Below are positions 1 through 9,590 of a stretch of DNA of 64,000 nucleotides, piece by piece. The DNA is from Nostoc commune NIES-4072 (lineage in GTDB: Bacteria; Cyanobacteriota; Cyanobacteriia; Cyanobacteriales; Nostocaceae), in the NCBI RefSeq assembly GCF_003113895.1, contig NZ_BDUD01000001.1:4576840-4640839 (forward strand), read 5' to 3'. The translations under genes were made by a program, and so were the position numbers. The notes beneath the pieces were generated by a model. The model was not told the origin of the DNA. It saw nothing but the letters and a program-made list of their open reading frames with translations, and ran no database searches. Numbering within the stretch: position 1 is the stretch's first letter; every line of letters begins with the position of its first letter.

Positions 1-1
1 A

Positions 2-43
2 CGAATGATTGATGAGGTTGTCAATTCTTTTACTGTTTATTAA
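2..43 (+). CDS. Possible C-terminal tail of a PsbP-like protein (partial)
   Basis: An open frame enters from the left edge and ends at a TAA after 13 residues, RMIDEVVNSFTVY. The ending resembles the C-terminus of cyanobacterial PsbP-like (CyanoP) photosystem II proteins, and I recall such genes lying close to maf in Nostoc-type genomes. Thirteen residues cannot prove a family, so this is a tentative call. Confidence 0.3.
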   Translation, partial: RMIDEVVNSFTVY

Positions 44-120
44 TGGAGAATAGGGAATAGGGAATAGAGAAGAAACTGAATTACCAATGCCCAATGCCCC
101 ATGCCCTATTCCCAATTACA
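41..120. repeat. Short tandem repeats upstream of maf
   Basis: Two arrays of short repeats, gaatagg-type and then caatgcc-type, are partly complementary to each other and could form a loose hairpin. The same motifs recur in many gaps of this window. They end just before the maf start region. Confidence 0.6.
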
Positions 121-138
121 AAGTTTGTCGGAAATATC

Positions 139-732
139 ATGAAAATTCCACCTTTTGTACTTGCCTCAGCTTCCCCAGCCCGACGCCGCTTGTTACAAAC
201 TGTTGGTATTGAACCGATAGTTCGAGCAAGTGATTTTGATGAATCGCAAATTGAATTAAGTGAACCAGCAGAATTGGTCAAAACTCTTGCCCAATACAAG
301 GCACAAACTGTAGCACCACAGTTTGAATCGGCTTTAATTATGGGTTGTGATTCGGTTTTGTCGATGAATGGTGAAATTTACGGCAAACCACCAGACACTT
401 CTGAAGCGATCGCTCGTTGGCAGATAATGCAAGATAACTTTGGCGACTTGTACACGGGTCATGCCTTAATTGATATATCTCAAAACCGTACTATAGTCAA
501 GTGTCAAGTTACAAGAGTTTACTTTGCCCAAATGAGCGATCGCGCAATTCTTGCTTATGTTACCACTGGTGAACCCCTTAAGTGTGCTGGAGCCTTTGCA
601 ATTGAAGGTTTTGGTAGTTTCTTTGTCGAAAAAATCGAAGGCTGTCACACCAATGTTATTGGACTCAGTTTACCCCTGCTACGGCACATGCTAGCGGAAC
701 TAGGATACGATGCCACTGATTTCTGGCAATAG
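139..732 (+). CDS. maf: Maf-like nucleoside triphosphate pyrophosphatase
   Basis: Maf/YhdE-family proteins hydrolyse non-canonical or modified nucleoside triphosphates to monophosphates in the cytoplasm and are linked to septum control. The 197-residue product opens with the family signature [12 protein letters not shown] close to the N-terminus, followed by the acidic segment DFDES and the conserved MGCDSVL stretch. The length fits the family. The ATG at 139 was chosen because the longer frame from 94 is encoded by caatgcc-type repeats and adds 15 residues not expected before the signature. It stands alone, with a minus-strand hypothetical gene downstream. Confidence 0.88.
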   Translation: MKIPPFVLASASPARRRLLQTVGIEPIVRASDFDESQIELSEPAELVKTLAQYKAQTVAPQFESALIMGCDSVLSMNGEIYGKPPDTSEAIARWQIMQDNFGDLYTGHALIDISQNRTIVKCQVTRVYFAQMSDRAILAYVTTGEPLKCAGAFAIEGFGSFFVEKIEGCHTNVIGLSLPLLRHMLAELGYDATDFWQ

Positions 733-749
733 TCTTTTGTCTAAAGTTA

Positions 750-790
750 TTGACCAATGACAAATGATAAATGACAAATGACTAATAACT
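750..790. repeat. Heptanucleotide repeat (caatgac/aaatgac type)
   Basis: Degenerate 7-bp units of the tgaccaa/tgacaaa type lie between the convergent maf and the minus-strand gene ending at 782. The last units overlap the 3' end of that gene. This is the common heterocystous-cyanobacterial short tandem repeat. Confidence 0.65.
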
Positions 791-1009
791 AAATTGCTTA
801 ATATTGAGTATTGCCTCTCCATGATCTGGAATCCAGGCTAACCACTCATCTGCTGAAACCGGACACAATAAAAGTGCTTCGTCAAAACTAAAGGGGTTGG
901 GAAGTTGCAAAAGCTTCACCCAAGTAGAAGCTCTTAACTGCTGCAAACCTTCCAGATTCTGTCTTTTTGGTTGCACAGCAAAATCTGGTCTGCGAAAATC
1001 TAGTTTCAT
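782..1009 (-). CDS. Conserved small hypothetical protein
   Basis: A 75-residue soluble protein with no signal peptide or membrane segment. It is rich in aromatic and hydrophobic residues towards the C-terminus (DEWLAWIPDHGEAIL), which looks like a folded domain rather than a chance frame. I do not recognise a family. It is convergent with maf and divergent from pcyA, so it has its own promoter region between 1010 and 1210. Moderate confidence that it is a real gene. Confidence 0.5.
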   Translation of the reverse strand: MKLDFRRPDFAVQPKRQNLEGLQQLRASTWVKLLQLPNPFSFDEALLLCPVSADEWLAWIPDHGEAILNIKQFSY

Positions 1010-1210
1010 AGCTTTCTATTAGCCTTTCCGAATGGGCTAATCCAAAATTAATTCTGTAACCTAGACTACAAAATAAATAATACTTCTGAAAAGCATCTGT
1101 CTTATAAATTTACGTTGGCTGGGTGCAAGTGTTTGCTTATATTGCAGACCACAACAGCTATGGCACAACAGGTTGTAGACTGGCCACTAGATCGCATTGC
1201 CAACTAGAAT

Positions 1211-1948
1211 ATGTCATTTACTTCTATACCCTCGCTGCGTGAGCAACAACATCCCCTAATTCGTCAGCTAGCTGACTGTATTGAGGCAGCTTGGCATCAG
1301 CACCTGGATTTATCGCCCTACCATTTGCCTGATGAGTTGGGATATGTGGAAGGTAGACTAGAAGGGGAAAAATTGACGATTGAAAACCGTTGCTATCAAA
1401 CGCCACAGTTCCGAAAAATGCATTTGGAACTGGCAAAAATCGGAAATATGCTGGATATTTTGCACTGCGTCATGTTTCCCCGTCCAGAATACAACCTGCC
1501 GATGTTTGGTTGCGATTTAGTTGGGGGTAGAGGTCAAATTAGTGCAGCGATCGCAGACCTTTCTCCGATCCAATTAGGGCGAACCTTACCAGAATCTTAT
1601 ACTTCTGCGCTGACACGGCTAACAGTGCTTAACTTTTCCCAACCCCGTGAATTACCTGAATGGGGAGATATTTTTTCGGATTTTTGCATCTTTGTGCGCC
1701 CCAGTTCCTCAGAAGAAGAAACAATATTTCTCTCGCGGGTGCGAGAATTTTTAGACATTCACTGCACCCAAGCGATCGCCTCACATCCTGTTTCATCTGA
1801 ACAAGTTACACAAAATCTCGCCGGACAACACAACTACTGCACTAAACAGCAGCAAAACGATAAAACCCGCCGCGTACTAGAAAAAGCCTTTGGCCCAGCT
1901 TGGGCAGAAAATTACATGACCACAGTTCTATTCGATCTCCCTACTTAA
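1211..1948 (+). CDS. pcyA: Phycocyanobilin:ferredoxin oxidoreductase
   Basis: PcyA reduces biliverdin IXalpha by four electrons from ferredoxin to make phycocyanobilin, the chromophore of phycobilisomes and phytochromes. The 245-residue protein matches the family over its length. Residues expected in the active site are visible: Glu73 in the HLELAK segment, His85 in [14 protein letters not shown] and Asp102 in FGCDLVGG, matching Glu76, His88 and Asp105 of the well-studied Synechocystis enzyme. The ATG at 1211 gives the usual N-terminus. It appears monocistronic. A 6-bp hairpin (1982-1999) follows the stop but lacks a clear T-run. Confidence 0.95.
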   Translation: MSFTSIPSLREQQHPLIRQLADCIEAAWHQHLDLSPYHLPDELGYVEGRLEGEKLTIENRCYQTPQFRKMHLELAKIGNMLDILHCVMFPRPEYNLPMFGCDLVGGRGQISAAIADLSPIQLGRTLPESYTSALTRLTVLNFSQPRELPEWGDIFSDFCIFVRPSSSEEETIFLSRVREFLDIHCTQAIASHPVSSEQVTQNLAGQHNYCTKQQQNDKTRRVLEKAFGPAWAENYMTTVLFDLPT

Positions 1949-2902
1949 TCATCTGCCTCATCCCCTTCATCTGTAGGCTCTGTTACGTTTTCGCGTAACG
2001 GATAAATGTAGAATTCATTCAACGAGAGTTTAATGGAGTTCCAAAACAGCAACAGGGAGAATAGTAAGGTCTTTGAAGCGAATATTACAAAACGGTTTGT
2101 TGTCTTGGTAGGTAGTGCAAGCAACTAGTCCTGCTAAGTCATTGACCAGAAAGTTAAGGAAACTCTAATGTTAGAAATGCTCAAGTTGACAGATATTTTT
2201 TAGTTAATTAATCCTTGATTCACTTAAGGAAGACTAACTTTTGTACCAAGATTGTATCCAGCAAAGGCAACAGTCTATTTTTGACGTTTCTTTTCAATTT
2301 TTTGACTAACTATAGCCGTAGTGAATGTAGCAGTATACCGCATCATACCAATTTAGGATTTTGTGTACAGACACAATACATCGCGTCTCTACATCTAGAT
2401 TTATACTGCTTGTGAATTTTGCTAACGTCCATTGCACTCATGTCTCAATAATACTCAGAGTTATTGAATAGCCAGCTACTATAGCGTTTCTAGGTTTCAA
2501 TACAGACCTAAGCCCCAGCCCTTTAAGAGCCAATACTTTTCGGTTAAGGGGGAAAGGGGAAGGGGAAAAGGAGAAAGAAAAACCTTTAACCTTTACCCAA
2601 AACCCAATTCCAAGTTAAAAATGCTTAACCGAAAAGTATTGCCTTAAGAGCTAGCGTTGGGGAGTAATATTCAAAGCCTCTCTCTTTTTAGGAGAGAGGA
2701 ATGGAAGTGAGGTCAAAATGTATTGCATACAAACAAGAAGCACTATAGAAAACACCATTTTGTAAAGCGTTCATCACGCGATGGATTTTAAGCCATACCC
2801 AGCTTTAAACCACTGTTGTTTGTCCTAAGCGGCTGGCTGTTGATTAAAAACCTTTTTATTTTTACTTCCATCAGCACAATTCAGTTAAATGGGCAACATA
2901 CT
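1949..2902. other. Long intergenic region without a convincing gene
   Basis: This 954-bp gap between pcyA and devB holds a small hairpin (gttacg at 1982 with cgtaac ending at 1999) and a 111-bp inverted-repeat element (2531-2641). The open frame at 2215-2415 has low-complexity, Phe/Ser/Leu-rich content and no recognisable features. The devB promoter presumably lies in the last 250 bases. I see no RNA gene. Confidence 0.5.
2531..2641. repeat. 111-bp MITE-like element with 18-bp terminal inverted repeats
   Basis: The ends (2531-2548 and 2624-2641) are perfect 18-bp inverted repeats beginning caatacttttcgg. The interior is a purine-rich stretch followed by its rough complement. Both flanks carry ttaagagc, a possible 8-bp target duplication, with two extra C bases on the right side. 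A diverged relative with the same interior lies at 52927-53032. No coding capacity, so any mobility would have to be in trans. Confidence 0.6.
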
Positions 2903-4327
2903 ATGTCAAGGGTGACTGAAAAGCCAAAGCCAAGTGAGCAGGCATTTAATCAAGAACAACCTAAAATTTGGTGGGGTATTGCTGTAGCCGTGCCAATAGT
3001 AATCGCTGCTGGGATACTAGGTACAGCTAAAATCGAGCAGCTGAGAAAACTAACTACATCTGCCCCCGTAATGCCATCTACCAATAGCATTAGTGCTGTT
3101 GGGCGTTTAGAACCGCGAGGCGAAGTTGTTAAATTGTCCGCCCCATCATCAGGATTAGCACCATCGTCACGAATTCAGCAACTTCTAGTGAGAGAGGGTG
3201 AACAGGTAAAGCAAGGCCAAATTATTGCGATTTTGGATAACCGCGATACCCAAATAGCCGGACTACAAGAGGCAAAAGCCAAAGTGCAAGAAGCCCGTGC
3301 CAATTTAGCGCAGGTCAAAGCTGGATCTCCAAGAGATATTCAAGCCCAAAGAGCAGTTATTGCTCGCCTACAAGCGCAGTTAATTGGGGAAAGGAATGCA
3401 GGGCAAGCAACGATCGCACGGATTGCAGCTCAGTTAAGTGGTGATAAACTTGTCCAACAAGCAACTGTAAATCGCTTAGAAGCTGAACTCAGTGGGCAAA
3501 GAGATGCTCTCAGAGCAACGCTTGCACGTATTAAAGCTGAACAGCGCAATGCTCAAGTCGATGCTGGACGCTATGATTATTTATACAAAGAAGGTGCTAT
3601 TTCTCAGCAAGAGCGAGATAGAAGACGCTTGAGTGCAGTAACTTCTAATCAACAGGTGGCGGAAAGTCAAGCTACGCTAAAACAAACATTAGCAACTCTA
3701 CGACAGCAACTTGCCGAAGCCAGAGCTACCCAAATACAAAATTTAGCAACTTTGCAACAACAGCTAATCGAAGCCAAGGTTAACCGTGATAAAACCGTAG
3801 CAACTTTGCAAAGACAAATCGATGAAGAAAAAGCCAAACTGAGCAGAATTTTAGACGTTAGTCCTACCGATGTGCAAGTAGCGCAAGCCCAAGTTAGTAA
3901 TGCGATCGCAAATATCAGAAAAGCCGAAGCAGAACTAAGGTTAAGCTACGTTCAAGCACCAATCGCTGGAGAGATTTTAAAAGTTTACACCAAATCAGGC
4001 GAAGCGATCGGTGCAAATGGCATTGCTGAAATTGGACAAACCAGCCAAATGTTTGTGATTGCTGAAGTTGCCGAAGACAGTATTGGTAAAGTGCGTGTTG
4101 GTCAAAACGCCACTATCAGCAGCGATAATGGAGCATTTAGCGGCGAATTAAAGGGAACTGTAACTGAAATTGGCAGAAAAATTGGTAAAAAAGATGTGCT
4201 GAATACAGATCCAGCAGCAGATGTGGATGCCAGAGTCGTAGAAGTAAAAATTGCTCTGTCTCCAGAAGATAGCCAGAAAGTTTCTGGTTTAACTTACGCC
4301 AAAGTTGTTGTTGATATTAATAACTAA
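2903..4327 (+). CDS. devB: DevB-type ABC exporter membrane fusion protein (HlyD family)
   Basis: DevB is the periplasmic adaptor joining the DevCA ABC transporter to a TolC-like outer membrane channel. In Anabaena DevBCA exports heterocyst envelope glycolipids, but Nostoc genomes hold several paralogues with other or unknown cargo. The 474-residue protein has one N-terminal membrane segment (WWGIAVAVPIVIAAGILG), a biotinyl-lipoyl-like half near GRLEPRGEVVKLSAP, a long alpha-helical hairpin rich in Ala, Gln and Arg (about residues 120-340), and the returning lipoyl half (YVQAPIAGEILKV). The ATG at 2903 is preferred over an upstream TTG. First gene of devBCA. Confidence 0.88.
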   Translation: MSRVTEKPKPSEQAFNQEQPKIWWGIAVAVPIVIAAGILGTAKIEQLRKLTTSAPVMPSTNSISAVGRLEPRGEVVKLSAPSSGLAPSSRIQQLLVREGEQVKQGQIIAILDNRDTQIAGLQEAKAKVQEARANLAQVKAGSPRDIQAQRAVIARLQAQLIGERNAGQATIARIAAQLSGDKLVQQATVNRLEAELSGQRDALRATLARIKAEQRNAQVDAGRYDYLYKEGAISQQERDRRRLSAVTSNQQVAESQATLKQTLATLRQQLAEARATQIQNLATLQQQLIEAKVNRDKTVATLQRQIDEEKAKLSRILDVSPTDVQVAQAQVSNAIANIRKAEAELRLSYVQAPIAGEILKVYTKSGEAIGANGIAEIGQTSQMFVIAEVAEDSIGKVRVGQNATISSDNGAFSGELKGTVTEIGRKIGKKDVLNTDPAADVDARVVEVKIALSPEDSQKVSGLTYAKVVVDINN

Positions 4328-4504
4328 TCAAGTTATAGGTGAGCATTCATATCAATTCTTGATTTGATATTTTGGATTTACAATGCTCTTACTTAGGCTT
4401 TTTTCAATTCAAAAAACTTTATCAATTCGGTAACAAGATATCAAAATATATTCAATGGAAAATCTAAAATCTAAAATTTCTAACTGTGCTTGGATGCCTA
4501 TAAA

Positions 4505-5659
4505 ATGAGTCAAAAAATACCTCTATCGTGGCTACAACTGACAAGAGAAAAAACTCGCCTAGCTGTGGCTTTAGCAGGAATTGCTTTCGCTGATATTTTA
4601 ATGTTTATGCAACTCGGTTTCCGGGATGCCTTATATTATAGTAACGTTCGATTCCATAACAGCTTGCAAGGCGATATTGTTTTAATCAACAGTCAATCTA
4701 ATGCTGTTCTGGCGATGAGGAGCTTTTCTCAAAGACGGTTATATAAAGCTTTAGAATTACCCGCAGTCCAATCAGTACATCCGATATATTTAGACTTTAC
4801 AATTTGGAAAAACCCTGTAACAGGCCGCCCTCGTAGTATCCTGATATTTGGAATGAACCCAGAAACTAACCTAGTTAATTTACCTGGAGTTCAAGAGAAT
4901 TTAGATAAACTTAAACTACCTGATGTAGTTCTATTTGACCGTTCTTCTAGAGTGGAGTATGGGCCAATTGCTGCTAATTATGAACAAGGTAAGACTGTAA
5001 CCACAGAAGTGCGAAGGCGGCGAATTAAAGTCGTAGGACTATTTACATTAGGTGCATCATTTGGCGCAGATGGTAATTTAATTACAAGTGATATTAACTT
5101 TCTGCGGATATTCAGTAATCGTCAAAAAGGATTAATTGATATTGGACTAATTAGATTAAAGCCGGGAGCTAATGCTAATATTGTTGCCCAAGAATTACGA
5201 AAGTATTTACCCAGTGAAGTAAATGTGTTAACTAAGGAAGAATTTATTGAGTTTGAGCGAAACTATTGGGCAAATAGTACAGCTATCGGGTTTATTTTTA
5301 CATTAGGGACTGTCATGGGTTTCATTGTGGGGACTGTGATTGTTTATCAAATCCTTTATACAGAAGTTGCAGATCATTTAGCTGAGTACGCTACTCTCAA
5401 GGCGATAGGCTACACGCAAAACTATTTATTGACAGTTATTCTTCAAGAGGCTTTATTATTAGCAATTTTAGGATATCTTCCGGGAATAGTTTTTGCTTTA
5501 TTTATGTACAATAGCGCTAGAAATGCAACATTACTACCAGTTTTTATGAGTTTTGATCGGGCAGTAATGGTGTTGATTTTGACTATGTTAATGTGCATTA
5601 TTTCTGGTGCGATCGCAGTCCGCAAATTACGTTCTGCCGATCCAGCAGATATATTTTAA
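4505..5659 (+). CDS. devC: DevC-type ABC exporter permease
   Basis: A 384-residue FtsX/MacB-like permease of the DevC family. It has one N-terminal membrane helix (about residues 20-40), a large periplasmic domain, and three C-terminal helices beginning near YWANSTAIGFIFTLGTVMGF. The characteristic segment DHLAEYATLKAIGYT lies between the helices and contacts the ATPase. The frame can be opened further to a TTG at 4490, but the ATG at 4505 starts the usual MSQKIPLSWLQL end. It lies 177 bp after devB and 126 bp before devA, likely in one operon. Confidence 0.9.
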   Translation: MSQKIPLSWLQLTREKTRLAVALAGIAFADILMFMQLGFRDALYYSNVRFHNSLQGDIVLINSQSNAVLAMRSFSQRRLYKALELPAVQSVHPIYLDFTIWKNPVTGRPRSILIFGMNPETNLVNLPGVQENLDKLKLPDVVLFDRSSRVEYGPIAANYEQGKTVTTEVRRRRIKVVGLFTLGASFGADGNLITSDINFLRIFSNRQKGLIDIGLIRLKPGANANIVAQELRKYLPSEVNVLTKEEFIEFERNYWANSTAIGFIFTLGTVMGFIVGTVIVYQILYTEVADHLAEYATLKAIGYTQNYLLTVILQEALLLAILGYLPGIVFALFMYNSARNATLLPVFMSFDRAVMVLILTMLMCIISGAIAVRKLRSADPADIF

Positions 5660-5785
5660 TTAAGTCAATATTAATTAAAATAACTTATTAGTAACTATAG
5701 TTTATAATCAATAATTAAGAAAGCTTGGTTTTTGGTAGGCACTACAGTTACGTTTCAAAACTGTTAACTTATAACTAATAAAAAC

Positions 5786-6496
5786 ATGATAGAAAAAGAA
5801 CCTGTAATTGCCATTAAAAATCTCAACCACTACTATGGCAAAGGGGCACTGAGAAAACAGATATTATTTGACATCAACCTAGAAATTTATCCAGGTGAAA
5901 TTGTAATTATGACCGGCCCATCAGGTTCAGGCAAAACAACACTACTGAGCTTAATTGGTGGTTTGCGGTCTGTACAAGAAGGAAGTTTGAAATTTTTAGG
6001 TGAAGAACTCGTTGGCGTCAGTCAAAACAAACTGGTGCAGATGCGGCGCAACATTGGTTATATTTTCCAAGCTCACAATTTGCTAGGGTTCTTGACAGCA
6101 AAGCAAAATGTGCAAATGGCTGTAGAATTGAATGATAATATTTCTAAAACAGAAGCGGTGGCTAAATCAAAAGCCATGCTAGGGTCTGTTGGTCTAGAAG
6201 AACGAGTTGATTACTACCCAGATAATCTTTCTGGTGGACAGAAACAAAGAATTGCGATCGCTCGTGCTTTAGTAAATCGTCCCCCACTGGTGCTAGCAGA
6301 CGAACCGACAGCTGCATTAGACAAACAATCAGGACGCGATGTCGTAGAAATAATGCAGAGTTTAGCTAAAAATCAGGGAACTACTATCTTATTAGTGACA
6401 CACGACAACCGCATTTTAGATATAGCCGATCGCATCGTAGAAATGGAAGATGGTCTTTTAACCCGTAATTCCCCCAATGCAGTTATTCAGCCATGA
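5786..6496 (+). CDS. devA: DevA-type ABC exporter ATP-binding protein
   Basis: The ATPase of the exporter, 236 residues, cytoplasmic. Walker A is GPSGSGKTT near residue 54, the ABC signature is LSGGQKQRIAIARAL near residue 152, and Walker B is LVLADEPTAALD, followed by the switch histidine in VTHDNR. It belongs to the MacB/LolD-like group that works with FtsX-type permeases, consistent with devC upstream. It is the last gene of the set; heptamer repeats follow at once. Confidence 0.93.
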   Translation: MIEKEPVIAIKNLNHYYGKGALRKQILFDINLEIYPGEIVIMTGPSGSGKTTLLSLIGGLRSVQEGSLKFLGEELVGVSQNKLVQMRRNIGYIFQAHNLLGFLTAKQNVQMAVELNDNISKTEAVAKSKAMLGSVGLEERVDYYPDNLSGGQKQRIAIARALVNRPPLVLADEPTAALDKQSGRDVVEIMQSLAKNQGTTILLVTHDNRILDIADRIVEMEDGLLTRNSPNAVIQP

Positions 6497-6499
6497 TTT

Positions 6500-6578
6500 T
6501 AGTCATTAGTCATTTATCCTTTGTGAATGACCAATAGCTAATAACTAATGACTAATGACCAATGACCAATGACAGCCA
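6500..6578. repeat. Heptanucleotide repeats between devA and a convergent gene
   Basis: Inverted arrays of ttagtca and tgactaa/tgaccaa units. The left part is complementary to the right part, so transcripts from either side could fold. It separates the two convergent stops and may act as a weak bidirectional terminator; that role is an inference. Confidence 0.6.
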
Positions 6579-6582
6579 TAAT

Positions 6583-7398
6583 TTATTGTCTAGCCGAGCC
6601 TGATTTTTTCGGTTGGTTTGGCTGAGTTGGAGCATTTGGTTGGCGACTAGTACGAAAAGTCACATTCACGCCTTCATTTGATTGTTCTAGCACCAGTAGA
6701 GGCGTAGGTTTAGCCTTTTGATCCCAATGCATAGTAGCAATCCGACCTTGAATTGTTGGTTGCCAACTATCCTCATTTTCTATGGGGCTTAGGTAAGTTT
6801 CTATACAGTCAATAATTTGACTGATAGTTGCAGAAGTCGCCTGCGTTGGTAACTTCATTAACCGGATTTGAATCCGAAATAGTACTTTTTTAGCACTGTT
6901 CGGTGGAGTACCAGTTTCATACTCTACATCAAAAATTTCATCTACTTGTCGTCCAGCGCTATTAGCAATTCCGACTGATCCAAGTTGTGCTTGATTTGGA
7001 CGCAGGGCTTGAGTAACTTTTTCTTTAATCTGAATCTTTATTTGATTAAGGATTGCAAAATGAAACACCTCTTCTGCCATCCGCATACGCAGATAATCCA
7101 GGTTAAAGTCTCGTGAATTGACCAAATCAGGATTAGTTTCCATTTTGCGAATCGTTTCCAGCGCCAGCTTAAATTTTTTCTCTAATTCTCGCGCACGGAA
7201 TTGTTCAAACTTAAGTTTTTTCTCCAGCTTATCCTTCTGGAGCTTACTATATACAATCAAAGCAATCACCGCTAAAGCCAGCCCTCCTGAAGTTACCAAC
7301 AATAATGGTGGTATTTGAGGATTACTTGCTGGCACTTCCTGGGATGCCTTTTTAGTCTTTGTCCCGGAGGTTTGGGCAAGAAATATCGAAGTGGACAT
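6583..7398 (-). CDS. Conserved membrane-anchored hypothetical protein
   Basis: A 271-residue protein of unknown function. The N-terminus (MSTSIFLAQTSG) is followed by a single membrane helix LLLVTSGGLALAVIALIVY at about residues 30-50, then a charged coiled-coil (KLQKDKLEKKLKFEQF...). A globular region of alternating strands (about residues 130-245) follows, ending in a Pro/Asn/Gln-rich tail. It probably sits in the inner or thylakoid membrane with the bulk in the cytoplasm. The ATG at 7398 was chosen over a start 72 bases further out, which adds a segment unlike a normal N-terminus. Confidence 0.65.
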   Translation of the reverse strand: MSTSIFLAQTSGTKTKKASQEVPASNPQIPPLLLVTSGGLALAVIALIVYSKLQKDKLEKKLKFEQFRARELEKKFKLALETIRKMETNPDLVNSRDFNLDYLRMRMAEEVFHFAILNQIKIQIKEKVTQALRPNQAQLGSVGIANSAGRQVDEIFDVEYETGTPPNSAKKVLFRIQIRLMKLPTQATSATISQIIDCIETYLSPIENEDSWQPTIQGRIATMHWDQKAKPTPLLVLEQSNEGVNVTFRTSRQPNAPTQPNQPKKSGSARQ

Positions 7399-7502
7399 GG
7401 TTGGAAACTGAAAAACTTGACTCCTGATGTTTAGGATGCCCAAATATTCAATGCCATCTTGCTGTATCATTAATATTTTTTACAGCCTTTTACAAACCAC
7501 CT

Positions 7503-8300
7503 ATGTCTAGACATCAGAGCATCCTTGCCCTGTCTGAGTTTTCGTCTACAAGCTTTAGCAATATTCGTCTGATAGCCACAGACATGGATGGCACTCTGAC
7601 TAGACGAGGAAAATTTACTCCTGCACTGCTGCAAGCTTTAGAGGATTTAGCGGCAGCTGATATTAAGGTGCTGATTGTCACAGGACGTTCTGCTGGGTGG
7701 GTGAGTGGATTGAGTGCGATTATGCCAGTGGCAGGTGCTATGGCAGAAAATGGCGGTTTGTACTTTCCACCTGGAAACCAGAAACCAGTAGTCTTAACAT
7801 CTATTCCCGATTTAGATAAACATCGCCAGCACTTGGCTACAACTTTTGAGAATTTACAAACTAAATTTCCCCAAATCCAAGAATCTGCTGATAATCGCTT
7901 TCGCATCACCGATTGGACTTTTGATGTAGCTGGTTTGAGTCAAGATGAACTACAAACCCTAGAGAATCTTTGTCAACAAATGGGTTGGGGATTTACCTAT
8001 AGCAACGTGCAGTGTCACATTAAACCCCAAGGACAAGATAAAGCTGTGGGATTGTTACAAGTATTGCGCGAATATTTGCCCCAGTACTCACCAGAACAAA
8101 TTGTTACTGTGGGCGATAGCCCGAATGATGAAAGTTTATTTGATTGGCGTTATTTTCCTATTTCTGTAGGCGTGGCAAACGTGCTGGAATATGTGAATCA
8201 GTTGAAATATCTCCCTGCTTATATTACTAACGCCCCCGAAGGCGAAGGATTTTGTGAGTTATCTAGCTATATTTTGAAAAGCTTACACATCTCAAGTTAG
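7503..8300 (+). CDS. HAD-superfamily hydrolase (Cof/sucrose-phosphatase-like, type IIB)
   Basis: A 265-residue cytoplasmic phosphatase. Motif I is DMDGTLT near residue 27, motif II is the VTGRS segment near residue 60, and motif IV is GDSPNDESLFD near residue 204, with a type-IIB cap between. Such enzymes dephosphorylate sugar phosphates, phosphoglycolate or similar small substrates; the substrate cannot be told from sequence. It is divergent from the minus-strand membrane protein and upstream of rpsB, 279 bp apart, so probably its own unit. Confidence 0.8.
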   Translation: MSRHQSILALSEFSSTSFSNIRLIATDMDGTLTRRGKFTPALLQALEDLAAADIKVLIVTGRSAGWVSGLSAIMPVAGAMAENGGLYFPPGNQKPVVLTSIPDLDKHRQHLATTFENLQTKFPQIQESADNRFRITDWTFDVAGLSQDELQTLENLCQQMGWGFTYSNVQCHIKPQGQDKAVGLLQVLREYLPQYSPEQIVTVGDSPNDESLFDWRYFPISVGVANVLEYVNQLKYLPAYITNAPEGEGFCELSSYILKSLHISS

Positions 8301-8579
8301 AGAGAAGTAGAGTTCTTCTACAAGAATTTCGTCACACAACTCCCAAGCGTTATCAGCAAGAAATGAGTAGTATTTTAGACCATACATAAAAACGTTATGG
8401 CGTACCCAATTGTTGAGTGGCGGCGCTATTTTCTCGCTCTCATGTCAACCAACTAGAACTCTTCAGAATATGCTAACCTAGTATGGTTAACTAATCTCGC
8501 ACATCTAAGAATTCGGGTGTTTCCCAGTTGGGAAATGCACTTGGATGGAGGTTTAACCCGAATCGGAGTTAAAAAATAT

Positions 8580-9374
8580 ATGCCAGTAGTTTCATTGGCT
8601 CAAATGATGGAGTCAGGGGTTCACTTTGGGCATCAGACCCGGCGTTGGAACCCAAAAATGTCTCCTTACATTTATACTTCCCGTAATGGTGTGCATATTA
8701 TCGACTTGGTGCAAACTGCTCAGTTGATGGATAATGCTTACAACTACATGCGATCGCACGCAGAACAAGGGAAGAAATTTCTTTTTGTCGGCACTAAGCG
8801 CCAAGCAGCTGGAATTATTGCCCAAGAAGCTACCCGTTGTGGTTCCCACTATATTAACCAACGCTGGTTGGGCGGAATGTTAACCAACTGGGCAACCATC
8901 AAAACAAGAGTAGACCGTCTGAAAGATTTAGAACGCCGTGAAGAAACTGGCGCACTAGATTTATTACCGAAAAAAGAAGCATCAATGCTACGTCGGGAAA
9001 TGACGAAGCTCCAAAAATACTTGGGCGGCATTAAAACAATGCGGAAAGTACCCGATATCGTGGTGATTGTAGACCAACGCCGGGAATATAACGCAGTTCA
9101 AGAATGTCAAAAGCTAAGTATTCCGATTGTGTCCATGCTGGATACAAACTGTGACCCAGATGTAGTAGATATCCCCATCCCAGCAAACGACGATGCTATC
9201 AGGTCAATTAAGCTGATAGTTGGAAAATTGGCGGATGCCATTTATGAAGGTCGTCACGGTCAGCTTGAGGCTGAAGATGATTACGAAGATTACGACGGCA
9301 GTGAGTATGATGATGACTACGAAGAAACCGAATATACTGACGCCGTAATTCCCGATGAGGAAACAGAGGAATAA
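8580..9374 (+). CDS. rpsB: 30S ribosomal protein S2
   Basis: Ribosomal protein S2, 264 residues. The N-terminus [27 protein letters not shown] is the family signature region; GTKRQAA and the [23 protein letters not shown] segment near residue 200 are also typical. The tail is strongly acidic and Tyr-rich (about residues 226-264), an extension common in cyanobacteria. The frame could be read from 8517, but the ATG at 8580 gives the standard start. It is followed by tsf 216 bp downstream, the usual rpsB-tsf order. Confidence 0.97.
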   Translation: MPVVSLAQMMESGVHFGHQTRRWNPKMSPYIYTSRNGVHIIDLVQTAQLMDNAYNYMRSHAEQGKKFLFVGTKRQAAGIIAQEATRCGSHYINQRWLGGMLTNWATIKTRVDRLKDLERREETGALDLLPKKEASMLRREMTKLQKYLGGIKTMRKVPDIVVIVDQRREYNAVQECQKLSIPIVSMLDTNCDPDVVDIPIPANDDAIRSIKLIVGKLADAIYEGRHGQLEAEDDYEDYDGSEYDDDYEETEYTDAVIPDEETEE

Positions 9375-9590
9375 GTAAAGCAGGGGTGAAGGAAATGTCC
9401 GAAGGAGGGTGGTGGCTGGCATAGTAGCAGCAAGCCGCCCTAGCCTGCGGCAAATGTAGGCTAAGGTAGAGGCGAAAAAAGTCATACCTCATAACTTCAT
9501 TATTTTTTCTACCCCACCCCTGAGTAAGATAGAAATACTCAACACCCGTGAGCGATTACAACTCGAGGTCAAGTTAGGAATTGAGGCAAC

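Noticed and set aside
1160..1207. 15-codon upstream ORF before pcyA
   Set aside because: Complete ATG-TAG frame, but nothing beyond chance supports translation or regulation.
2215..2415. 66-codon open frame upstream of devB
   Set aside because: Low-complexity Phe/Ser/Leu composition, no ribosome site and no family features; likely chance.
2718..2729. Possible NtcA site (gtattgcatac) before devB
   Set aside because: NtcA needs GTA-N8-TAC; the spacing here is N5.
9204..9492. Two minus-strand frames over the rpsB tail
   Set aside because: Shadows of the acidic, repetitive rpsB C-terminus in other frames.
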